Part shown: positions 1 to 5,967 of the stretch, in pieces
Numbering within the stretch: position 1 is the stretch's first letter
Layout: each line of letters starts with the position of its first letter
Source: Rhodospirillaceae bacterium UBA6219
Lineage (GTDB): Bacteria > Pseudomonadota > Alphaproteobacteria > Rhodospirillales > Magnetospirillaceae
Assembly (NCBI GenBank): GCA_002435715.1
Contig: DISD01000069.1
Span: 1 to 9,982, forward strand
Length of the DNA stretch: 9,982 nt
Reading direction: 5' to 3'
Translations under genes and position numbers: made by a program
Notes under the pieces: generated by a model
What the model saw: the letters and a program-made list of their open reading frames with translations, nothing else
The model's database searches: none
What the model was told of the DNA's origin: nothing

Positions 1-2260
1 CGACGAACTCGAAAACGACATTACCGGCGGCGCCACCCCGGCCTCGTTCGAGCCGACCATCGACTATGTCGTCACCAAGATTCCACGCTTCGCCTTCGAA
101 AAATTCCCCGGCTCGGACAATCGCCTCACCACGTCGATGAAGTCGGTGGGCGAGGCCATGGCCATCGGCCGCACCTTCCAGGAAAGTCTGCAAAAGGGCC
201 TGCGCAGCATGGAGACCGGCCTGACCGGTCTGAACGAGGTGGAAATCCCTGGCGCTTCCGCCGCCGACATGAAGGACGCGGTGAAGAAGCAGTTGGCCAT
301 TCCGCGCCATGACCGTCTGCTGGTGGTGGCCCAGGCCTTCCGTCTGGGTCTGACCATCGACGAAGTGCACAACGCCTGTTTCTTCGACAAGTGGTTCCTG
401 GAGCAGATCAAGGCCATCGTCGACACCGAAGAAGAAATCCGCGCCAAGGGCCTGCCCATCGACGCGCCCGGCATGCTGCGGGTGAAAAAGATGGGCTTTT
501 CCGACCAGCGTCTGTCGGAACTGTCGGGCAAGACCCTGACCGAGACCGCGTTCCGTCGCGAAGTGCTGAACGTCAAGCCGGTGTTCAAGCGCATCGACAC
601 CTGCGCCGCCGAGTTCCCGTCGTCCACCGCCTATATGTATTCGTGCTACGAAGGCGACGGCATCAATCCGGCCGAATGCGAATCCGACGTCTCGGACCGC
701 GAAAAGGTGGTGATCCTGGGCGGCGGTCCCAACCGGATCGGCCAGGGCATCGAATTCGATTATTGCTGCGTGCACGCGGCCTATGCCCTGGATGACGCCG
801 GCAAAGAGACCATCATGGTCAATTGCAACCCGGAAACCGTCTCCACCGATTACGACACCTCGGACCGTCTGTATTTCGAGCCGCTGACCAGCGAAACCGT
901 CATCGCACTGGTCCGCAAGGAACAGGCCAAGGGCAAGGTGCTGGGCTGTATCGTCCAATTCGGTGGCCAGACCCCCCTGAAGCTGGCCCACGCCCTGGAA
1001 AACGCCGGCATCCCCATCTTGGGGACCAGCCCCGACAGCATCGACTTGGCCGAGGACCGCGAACGCTTCCAACGTCTGCTGCAGGACCTGAACCTGAAGC
1101 AGCCGCCCAACGGCACGGCGCGGTCGCTGGAAGAAGCCAAGGCGGTGGCCGAACGCATCGGCTATCCGGTGGTCATCCGCCCCAGCTTCGTGCTGGGCGG
1201 CCGCGCCATGCAGATCGTCTATGATCACGAGGCCCTGGAACGCTATATGAAGGAAGCCGTGGTGGTGTCGGGCGACGATCCGGTGCTGATCGACTTCTAC
1301 CTGAAGAACGCCATCGAAGTGGACGTGGATGCCCTGGCCGACGGCACCGACGTCTATGTGGCCGGCATCATGCAGCACATCGAGGAAGCCGGCATCCATT
1401 CCGGCGATTCGGCCTGCTCGCTGCCGCCTTATTCCTTGGACGATTCCACCATCGCCGAGTTGGAGCGTCAGACCGTCGCTTTGGCCAAGGCGTTGAACGT
1501 GCGCGGCCTGATGAACGTGCAGTATGCGGTTCAGGACGGGGTGATCTACATCCTGGAAGTCAACCCGCGTGCCTCGCGTACCGTGCCTTTCGTCGCCAAG
1601 GCCACCGGCATCCCCATCGCCAAGATCGCGGCGCGCGTCATGGCTGGCGAGACGCTGGCCAGCTTCAACATCAAGAAGGAAAAGCTGGACCACGTGGCGG
1701 TCAAGGAAGCGGTGTTCCCGTTTGCCCGCTTCCCCGGCGTCGACATCTTGTTGGGCCCGGAAATGAAGTCCACCGGTGAAGTCATGGGCATTGACCGCGA
1801 CTTCCCCTTGGCCTTCGCCAAGGCCCAGCTGGGCGCCGGCACCGTGCTGCCGGTCCAGGGCACCGTGTTCATCTCGGTGCGCGAAGGCGACAAACCGGCC
1901 ATGGTGGACGTGGGCAAGAAGCTGCAGGCCATGGGCTTCAAGCTGATGGCCACCGAAGGCACCGCCCGCACCCTGCGCGAAGCCGGCTGCACGGTCGAAC
2001 AGGTCAACAAGGTGCTGGAAGGTCGGCCGCATTGCGTGGACGCCATGACCAACGGCCAGATCCAGATGGTGTTCAACACCACCGAAGGCAGCCAGGCGGT
2101 CAAGGATTCGTTCTCGATCCGTCGCTCGGCGCTGCAATACACCATCCCGCACTTCACCACCGTGGCCGGGGCACAAGCCGCCGTGGACGCCATCGCGGCG
2201 TTGAAGCGCGGGGCGCTTGATGTTGCGCCGCTGCAATCGTACTTTAAGAACTCGTTCTGA
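1..2260 (+). CDS. carB: Carbamoyl-phosphate synthase large subunit (5'-truncated by window edge)
   Basis: CarB makes carbamoyl phosphate from bicarbonate, two ATP and ammonia channelled from the CarA glutaminase, feeding arginine and pyrimidine synthesis in the cytoplasm. The reading frame is open from base 2, giving 752 codons to TGA at 2258-2260. E. coli CarB is about 1073 residues, so roughly 320-330 N-terminal residues lie upstream. The fragment begins in the end of the first ATP-grasp half (TPASFEPTIDYVVTKIPRF, residues 13-31) and continues through the oligomerisation region. The second synthetase half follows, with VVILGGGPNRIGQG at 236-249, RPSFVLGGRAM near 393-403 and EVNPRASRTVPF at 519-530. 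The C-terminal MGS-like allosteric domain spans about 620-752 and retains GDK, TEGTA, NKVLEGRPH and NTTEG, where E. coli binds UMP, IMP and ornithine. The ATG at 137 is internal, not the start. greA follows 18 nt downstream, so co-transcription is likely. Nothing looks damaged. Confidence 0.98.
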   Translation, partial: DELENDITGGATPASFEPTIDYVVTKIPRFAFEKFPGSDNRLTTSMKSVGEAMAIGRTFQESLQKGLRSMETGLTGLNEVEIPGASAADMKDAVKKQLAIPRHDRLLVVAQAFRLGLTIDEVHNACFFDKWFLEQIKAIVDTEEEIRAKGLPIDAPGMLRVKKMGFSDQRLSELSGKTLTETAFRREVLNVKPVFKRIDTCAAEFPSSTAYMYSCYEGDGINPAECESDVSDREKVVILGGGPNRIGQGIEFDYCCVHAAYALDDAGKETIMVNCNPETVSTDYDTSDRLYFEPLTSETVIALVRKEQAKGKVLGCIVQFGGQTPLKLAHALENAGIPILGTSPDSIDLAEDRERFQRLLQDLNLKQPPNGTARSLEEAKAVAERIGYPVVIRPSFVLGGRAMQIVYDHEALERYMKEAVVVSGDDPVLIDFYLKNAIEVDVDALADGTDVYVAGIMQHIEEAGIHSGDSACSLPPYSLDDSTIAELERQTVALAKALNVRGLMNVQYAVQDGVIYILEVNPRASRTVPFVAKATGIPIAKIAARVMAGETLASFNIKKEKLDHVAVKEAVFPFARFPGVDILLGPEMKSTGEVMGIDRDFPLAFAKAQLGAGTVLPVQGTVFISVREGDKPAMVDVGKKLQAMGFKLMATEGTARTLREAGCTVEQVNKVLEGRPHCVDAMTNGQIQMVFNTTEGSQAVKDSFSIRRSALQYTIPHFTTVAGAQAAVDAIAALKRGALDVAPLQSYFKNSF

Positions 2261-2278
2261 TGCGGGGGCTTTGAAGGA

Positions 2279-2752
2279 ATGGAAAAAATCCCGATGACTC
2301 CGGCCGGTCTGACCGCGCTGGAGGACGAATTGCGTAACCTGAAGGCCGTGGAACGCCCGGCGGTGATCAAGGCGATCGCCGAAGCGCGTGAACATGGCGA
2401 TCTGTCGGAAAACGCCGAGTACCACGCCGCCCGCGAGCGTCAAAGCTTCATCGAAGGCCGGGTCGCCGAGCTGGAAGACATCATCAGCCGCGCCCAGGTC
2501 ATCGACGTCACCCAAATGTCCGGCGATCAGGTGCGTTTCGGCGCCACCGTCACCCTGGCGGACGAGGATTCCGACGACGAAGTGGCCTACACCATCGTCG
2601 GCGCCCACGAAGCCGACATCAAGTCGGGCCGCATGAGCGTGCATTCGCCGTTGGCCCGCGCGTTGATCGGCAAGCATATCGGCGACACGGTGGAAGTCAC
2701 CACGCCGGGCGGCTCGAAATCCTATGAAGTGGTGGACGTGAAGTTCGTCTGA
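2279..2752 (+). CDS. greA: Transcription elongation factor GreA
   Basis: GreA inserts its coiled coil into the RNA polymerase secondary channel and stimulates cleavage of backtracked RNA, rescuing stalled complexes. The 157-residue product matches the usual GreA length (158 in E. coli). Residues 1-75 form the N-terminal coiled coil, with HGDLSENAEYHAA at 39-51. D41 and E44 are the acidic tip residues that hold the catalytic magnesium in the family. Residues about 80-157 form the FKBP-like domain, with GATVTLADED, SPLARALIGK and PGGSKSYEVV. The ATG at 2279 is chosen because the resulting N-terminus, MEKIPMTPAGLTALEDEL, is typical of alphaproteobacterial GreA. Its GAAGGA is directly adjacent and a G-run lies about 10 nt upstream, so the ribosome binding site is not ideal. 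It follows carB closely and ends 23 nt before a strong terminator hairpin. Confidence 0.97.
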   Translation: MEKIPMTPAGLTALEDELRNLKAVERPAVIKAIAEAREHGDLSENAEYHAARERQSFIEGRVAELEDIISRAQVIDVTQMSGDQVRFGATVTLADEDSDDEVAYTIVGAHEADIKSGRMSVHSPLARALIGKHIGDTVEVTTPGGSKSYEVVDVKFV

Positions 2753-2775
2753 TCCGCTTCGGGATGGAAATGACG

Positions 2776-2808
2776 AAAAAGCCCAAGGTCTGCGCCTTGG
2801 GCTTTTTT
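2776..2808. terminator. Bidirectional intrinsic terminator between convergent greA and the BON lipoprotein gene
   Basis: The stem GCCCAAGG (2781-2788) pairs with CCTTGGGC (2795-2802) around a 6-nt loop. It is preceded by five A (2776-2780) and followed by six T (2803-2808). Transcripts from either strand therefore end in a GC-rich hairpin plus a U tract. It lies 23 nt after the greA stop. On the minus strand its A/T flank directly abuts and shares base 2808 with the TGA stop of the lipoprotein gene, so one element can end both converging units. Confidence 0.9.
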
Positions 2809-3395
2809 CATGGCGCGGTCGCCAGATGGGCGACCACCCATTTGATGCCCTCCACCTCGCCGGTGTCTTCACGCAAGCTTTCGCCCTGGGCTTTGTCGGC
2901 GACCCCGCCCAGCAGGAAGGCGACATTGTTCAGCACCCGGATGGTCAAGGCCGACTTGCCGTCAATTCCCAAGGCTTGGCGGACCTTGTTCTCCATCGCC
3001 GTGTTGGGGATGAACAGGTCGAGGGCACGGTCTTCGGCCAACACCAATTCGTTCAGCACCGTCTTGACGCCCTGGATGGCGGCAACGTTCTGTTCGGCAC
3101 GGCGGCGCTGTTCGGGTTTGATCACCGCCCCCATCAACAGTGCGGTGCCGTTCCACACCTCGATGGTCACGGCGCGATAGGCCGAGACATCCAAGGACCG
3201 CACCTTGCGTTGGGCCAGGGATTGGATGACGTCGTCGCGGTTGGAATCCTGACGCGAACGTTCGACGGTGCTGACCGGGGCGTGGGAAGGGGCCGCATTG
3301 GCCACCTGCGGAGCGGTGGTGGAAGCGCTGTCGCCGGTGGTTTGGCACGCCGCCAGGGTAAACCCCACCATCATCAACGCCGCCATCCGCTTCAT
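2808..3395 (-). CDS. Dual BON-domain lipoprotein (DolP/YraP-like architecture)
   Basis: A 195-residue secreted lipoprotein. Residues 1-17 form a short lipoprotein signal (MKRMAALMMVGFTLAAC) with lipobox LAAC and lipidated Cys17. Q18 at position +2 is not an inner-membrane retention Asp by the E. coli Lol rule, so an outer-membrane location is inferred. A Ser/Thr/Ala-rich linker (about 18-50) leads to two BON-like repeats at about 55-120 and 130-192. Each has the pattern of an amphipathic helix, then a V-x-V/N-G-x-A-x-L-x-G strand pair, then a helix ending in G-V/I-K. E. coli DolP (191 residues) has the same lipoprotein-BON-BON layout and binds anionic phospholipid at the outer membrane. Sharing that role is an inference, because the sequence is divergent. 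The ATG has a good GAGGAAAG (3399-3406) and overlaps the upstream stop in the form TGATG. It is last in the accA cluster. Confidence 0.85.
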   Translation of the reverse strand: MKRMAALMMVGFTLAACQTTGDSASTTAPQVANAAPSHAPVSTVERSRQDSNRDDVIQSLAQRKVRSLDVSAYRAVTIEVWNGTALLMGAVIKPEQRRRAEQNVAAIQGVKTVLNELVLAEDRALDLFIPNTAMENKVRQALGIDGKSALTIRVLNNVAFLLGGVADKAQGESLREDTGEVEGIKWVVAHLATAP

Positions 3396-4111
3396 CAGCT
3401 TTCCTCGTTCTCATCCACCGACATGCCGTGGCGGACACGATAACGCCGCCACAGCCAAAAACCCAGGACGGACGACACCACGAACAAGCCGGCCGACAAG
3501 ATGGTGTTGGTCACCGGGGCCAGTTCCATGCCGCCCCCCAGCAAGGTGAAGACCAGGGTCTGGGGCAAATAGCCCAACAAGGACCCGGCGAAGAACGGGA
3601 TGGCCCGCACGCCGGACACCCCGGCGCCGATATTGACCGCCAAACCGTTGGACAGCGGGAACAGACGCAAGATCAGCGCAGCCACCATGGGGTTGCCGGC
3701 CAACATTTCGTCCAGGCGCTTGGTTTGGCCGGGGAAGCGGCGCAGCAGGAACTGGCGGCCCATGAAGCGGGCGTAATAGAAAACCGTCACCGAGCCCAAA
3801 AGCGTCGCCAGCAAGGCCAGAACGGTGCCGAAGACGAAGCCGAAGGCGTAACCGCCCAGGAAGCACACCGCCTGACGCGGCAGCCCCAGGGCCACCACAC
3901 CGGCGCCGACCAGCAGGAACAAGGCCTCGCCCAACAGACCCTGGCCGCGGATTTCATGGTCGATCCAGGTAGAATCGAACATGGACCGCAGCCCCACCCC
4001 TTCCAGCAAATAACCAACCCCGGCCAAGGTCAGGATCATCACCAGACCGCGAAACAGCACCTTGGGGTCCAACAGGGGATGGCGCTTAGCGGCCATGGCG
4101 GAATCGCTCAT
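3395..4111 (-). CDS. TVP38/TMEM64 (VTT-domain) family membrane protein
   Basis: A 238-residue inner-membrane protein of the SNARE-associated/VTT superfamily, related to DedA proteins. Hydrophobic segments lie at about 19-41, 59-79, 82-113, 142-160, 170-195 and 199-221. The family core is clear: GLPRQAVCFLGGYAFGFVFG (about 77-96), the FYYARFMGR segment (about 111-119), and the re-entrant motif RLFPLSNGLAVNIGAGVSG (about 149-167). DedA-superfamily members are implicated in transbilayer movement of undecaprenyl phosphate or phospholipid. The substrate here is unknown. The ATG at 4111 is chosen because it overlaps the upstream glycosyltransferase stop as ATGA, typical of coupled translation, although no Shine-Dalgarno precedes it. 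A GTG at 4159 with a G-rich upstream stretch would add 16 residues and a 52-nt overlap. The stop overlaps the next gene's ATG by one base. Confidence 0.9.
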   Translation of the reverse strand: MSDSAMAAKRHPLLDPKVLFRGLVMILTLAGVGYLLEGVGLRSMFDSTWIDHEIRGQGLLGEALFLLVGAGVVALGLPRQAVCFLGGYAFGFVFGTVLALLATLLGSVTVFYYARFMGRQFLLRRFPGQTKRLDEMLAGNPMVAALILRLFPLSNGLAVNIGAGVSGVRAIPFFAGSLLGYLPQTLVFTLLGGGMELAPVTNTILSAGLFVVSSVLGFWLWRRYRVRHGMSVDENEES

Positions 4112-4848
4112 TGAGGGGGGATTTCGACCGCTGGGTTGCGTGAGCGGCGCATCAGCCACATCACCCCCAACAGGTCGGGAACACCCACCAGGGCGCGGCG
4201 GAAATTACTGTAATTAGACGCCCCTGCCCCACGCGGACGGTGGTTGACCACCACCGATTCCACTTTGCCGCCGGCCCGAATGGTCAATGCCGGCAGATAA
4301 CGGTGCATGTGGTCGAAACGCGGCAGGTCCAGGAACAAGGCCCGCGAAAACATCTTGGACCCGCAGCCGGTATCGGGCGTGTTGTCCTTCAGCGCCCAGG
4401 CGCGGATGGCGTTGGCGGCCTTGGATGCCCAGCGCCGCGACGAGGTATCCTTGCGGTTGGCGCGCCAGCCGGCGATCAACAGCTTTTCGCGGGTCGCTTC
4501 CGGCTCGGACTTCCAGCGCGTCAGCATGTTGGGGATGTCGGCGGGGTCGTTCTGGCCGTCGCCATCCAACATGGCGATCAGCGGCGCCTGCGCGTGCTTG
4601 ACCGCGGTGGCGATGGCCTGGCTTTGGCCACAGCTGGTCTTGTGGCGTAAAAAACGCAGGCGCGGGAACTTCGCCCGCGTCTCGACCAGCTTGGACGGTG
4701 TGGAATCGGTGGAACCGTCATCCACATAGATGATCTCGAACTCGACCACCCCGTCCAGCGCCGCATAAATCTCGGTCACCAGCGGCTCGATGTTGTCGGC
4801 TTCGTTCTTGACGGGAACAACCACCGCCAGTTCGGGCACCGCATTCAT
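4108..4848 (-). CDS. Family 2 glycosyltransferase, polyprenyl/dolichyl-phosphate sugar transferase type
   Basis: A 246-residue GT-A fold glycosyltransferase. The N-terminus LAVVVPVKNEADNI (7-20) starts the Rossmann-like fold. DDGSTD (43-48) is the nucleotide-binding acidic motif and DGDGQNDP (95-102) carries the metal-binding DxD. TGCGSKMF (160-167), the MHRYLPAL helix (181-188) and NHRPRGAGASNYS (202-214) are features of the dolichol-phosphate mannosyltransferase (DPM1)-like branch. In that branch, sugar moves from a nucleotide donor to a polyprenyl phosphate at the cytoplasmic membrane face. Sugar and lipid acceptor cannot be told from sequence. There are no C-terminal transmembrane helices, only a moderately hydrophobic stretch (220-232) followed by a basic MRRSR. 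The ATG at 4848 has AAGGTGA (4853-4859) 4 nt upstream. It lies 22 nt after accA and overlaps the VTT gene by 4 nt. Confidence 0.92.
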   Translation of the reverse strand: MNAVPELAVVVPVKNEADNIEPLVTEIYAALDGVVEFEIIYVDDGSTDSTPSKLVETRAKFPRLRFLRHKTSCGQSQAIATAVKHAQAPLIAMLDGDGQNDPADIPNMLTRWKSEPEATREKLLIAGWRANRKDTSSRRWASKAANAIRAWALKDNTPDTGCGSKMFSRALFLDLPRFDHMHRYLPALTIRAGGKVESVVVNHRPRGAGASNYSNFRRALVGVPDLLGVMWLMRRSRNPAVEIPPQ

Positions 4849-4870
4849 GGCGTCACCTTGAAATCAGGGA

Positions 4871-5824
4871 TCAAGCCAGGCCGCCACGGCCCATGGCCAG
4901 GAACTTCTCGCGACGGCGCGCCCGCAGCACGCCGCCTTCGACGCCGCCCATGCCACGCAAAGCGCTGTCCAGCGCCGACGACACGTTCTGCATCATCAGC
5001 TCGCGGTTGCGATGGGCGCCGCCCAAAGGCTCTTCGATGATGCCGTCGCACACGCCCAGACGCTGCAGGTCTTGGGCGGTCAGGCGCAGGGCTTCGGCGG
5101 CGTCCTTGGCGTTCTCGCCGGACCGCCACAGGATCGAGGCGCAGCCTTCCGGGCTGATCACCGAATAGATGGCGTGTTCCAACATCAACACCGTGTTGGC
5201 GGCGGCCAAGGCGATGGCGCCGCCCGAACCGCCTTCACCGATGATGGCGGTGACCAGCGGCACCCGGATGTCCAGGCAGGTCTCGATGGAGCGTGCGATG
5301 GCCTCGGCCTGGCCGCGGGCTTCCGCCTCGACGCCGGGATAGGCGCCGGCGGTGTCCACCAGGGTCAGGACGGGGACCTGGAAATGGTCGGCCATTTCCA
5401 TCAGGCGCACCGCCTTGCGATAACCTTCGGGCTTGGCCATGCCGAAATTGTGCTTCAGGCGGGTTTCGGTGTCATGGCCCTTTTCATGGCCCAGCACCAT
5501 CACCGACTGGCCGCGGAAGCGGCCCAGGCCACCGATGATGGCGTTGTCTTCGCCGAAACAGCGATCGCCGGCCAAGGGGGTGAAATCGGTGATCAGGGTG
5601 CGGATGTAATCCAGCGCATGCGGACGATCCGGGTGGCGAGCCACCTGCGTCTTCTGCCACGGCGTCAGCTTGGCATAGGTCGAGCGCAGAAGCTTGTCGA
5701 CCTTGGTCTGAAGGCGTCCAACCTCGTCGGCGATGTTGACGTCGCCACCATCTGTCAGATGGCGCAACTCTTCGATCTTGCCTTCAAGCTCGGCGATGGG
5801 CTTTTCGAATTCCAGGATATGCAT
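4871..5824 (-). CDS. accA: Acetyl-CoA carboxylase carboxyltransferase subunit alpha
   Basis: AccA with AccD transfers the carboxyl group from carboxybiotin-BCCP to acetyl-CoA, giving malonyl-CoA for fatty-acid synthesis in the cytoplasm. The 317-residue product is close to E. coli AccA (319). The N-terminal helical region (ILEFEKPIAELEGKIEEL) leads into the crotonase-like domain, with LVDTAGAYPG (155-164), GEGGSGGAIAL (196-206, oxyanion-hole glycines) and SPEGCASILWR (224-234) followed by PLGGAHRN. The frame extends to 5869, but ATG 5824 is chosen because family proteins begin just before the FLDFE/ILEFE motif. An ATG at 5836 is the only close alternative. No Shine-Dalgarno precedes 5824; see the promoter candidate at 5832-5859. 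It is first in a minus-strand unit with the glycosyltransferase, VTT and BON genes. accD is not in the window. Confidence 0.97.
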   Translation of the reverse strand: MHILEFEKPIAELEGKIEELRHLTDGGDVNIADEVGRLQTKVDKLLRSTYAKLTPWQKTQVARHPDRPHALDYIRTLITDFTPLAGDRCFGEDNAIIGGLGRFRGQSVMVLGHEKGHDTETRLKHNFGMAKPEGYRKAVRLMEMADHFQVPVLTLVDTAGAYPGVEAEARGQAEAIARSIETCLDIRVPLVTAIIGEGGSGGAIALAAANTVLMLEHAIYSVISPEGCASILWRSGENAKDAAEALRLTAQDLQRLGVCDGIIEEPLGGAHRNRELMMQNVSSALDSALRGMGGVEGGVLRARRREKFLAMGRGGLA

Positions 5825-5831
5825 GGGAGGC

Positions 5832-5859
5832 TTCATACCACAGCAGAGACTGGGGGCAA
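5832..5859 (-). promoter_or_regulatory. Candidate accA promoter giving a leaderless transcript
   Basis: On the minus strand TTGCCC (5859-5854) lies 16 nt from TATGAA (5837-5832), which is preceded by TG in an extended -10 arrangement (TGGTATGAA). TATGAA is followed by 7 nt and then the accA ATG, so initiation would fall at or next to the A of the start codon. This fits the absence of a Shine-Dalgarno. Each hexamer matches the consensus at only four of six positions, and the -35 overlaps a hairpin arm, so this is a weak prediction. Confidence 0.3.
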
Positions 5860-5876
5860 GAGAAAGCACGCCCCCA
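5851..5876. repeat. GC-rich inverted repeat upstream of accA
   Basis: TGGGGGC (5851-5857) and GCCCCCA (5870-5876) form a perfect 7-bp stem with a 12-nt loop, about 27 nt upstream of the accA ATG. No T tract follows on either strand, so it is not a standard terminator. It could be a protein-binding site, or a leader hairpin if transcription starts further upstream. Its function is unknown. Confidence 0.4.
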
Positions 5877-5893
5877 AGAAAAAGGAAAGTGGC

Positions 5894-5923
5894 AAAAAAG
5901 CAAAGGGGCCGAAGCCCCTTTGC
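5894..5923 (-). terminator. Rho-independent terminator of the lytic transglycosylase gene
   Basis: Read on the minus strand, GCAAAGGGGC (5923-5914) pairs perfectly with GCCCCTTTGC (5909-5900) over 10 bp. The loop is TTCG closed by C-G, the very stable UUCG tetraloop, and six T follow (5899-5894). It lies 40 nt after the transglycosylase stop and separates that gene from accA. Confidence 0.93.
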
Positions 5924-5932
5924 CCTGTCATA

Positions 5933-5967
5933 CTGAACCCGTCCGGCCCGGACGTCGGGGGGTTCAG
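5933..5967. repeat. Compound inverted repeat overlapping the transglycosylase stop codon
   Basis: CTGAACCC (5933-5940) is complementary to GGGTTCAG (5960-5967). Inside them GTCCG (5941-5945) pairs with CGGAC (5949-5953), leaving a 6-nt bulge (5954-5959). The outer arm includes the TGA stop at 5966-5964. It precedes the main terminator in the minus-strand transcript and could stabilise the mRNA 3' end or help stop transcription. It has no T tract of its own. Confidence 0.45.

Noticed and set aside
137..139. ATG as the carB start codon
   Set aside because: The frame is open to the left edge, and the 45 codons upstream encode conserved CarB sequence (TPASFEPTIDYVVTKIPRF). The gene is truncated by the window, not short.
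1546..2370. Minus-strand open frame of 274 codons across the carB-greA junction
   Set aside because: It is antisense to two conserved genes and contains no recognisable protein features.
5824..5869. Longer AccA N-terminus from 5869
   Set aside because: The extra residues (MLSLAPSLCCGMKPP) are not part of the AccA family N-terminus and run through the candidate promoter and hairpin.
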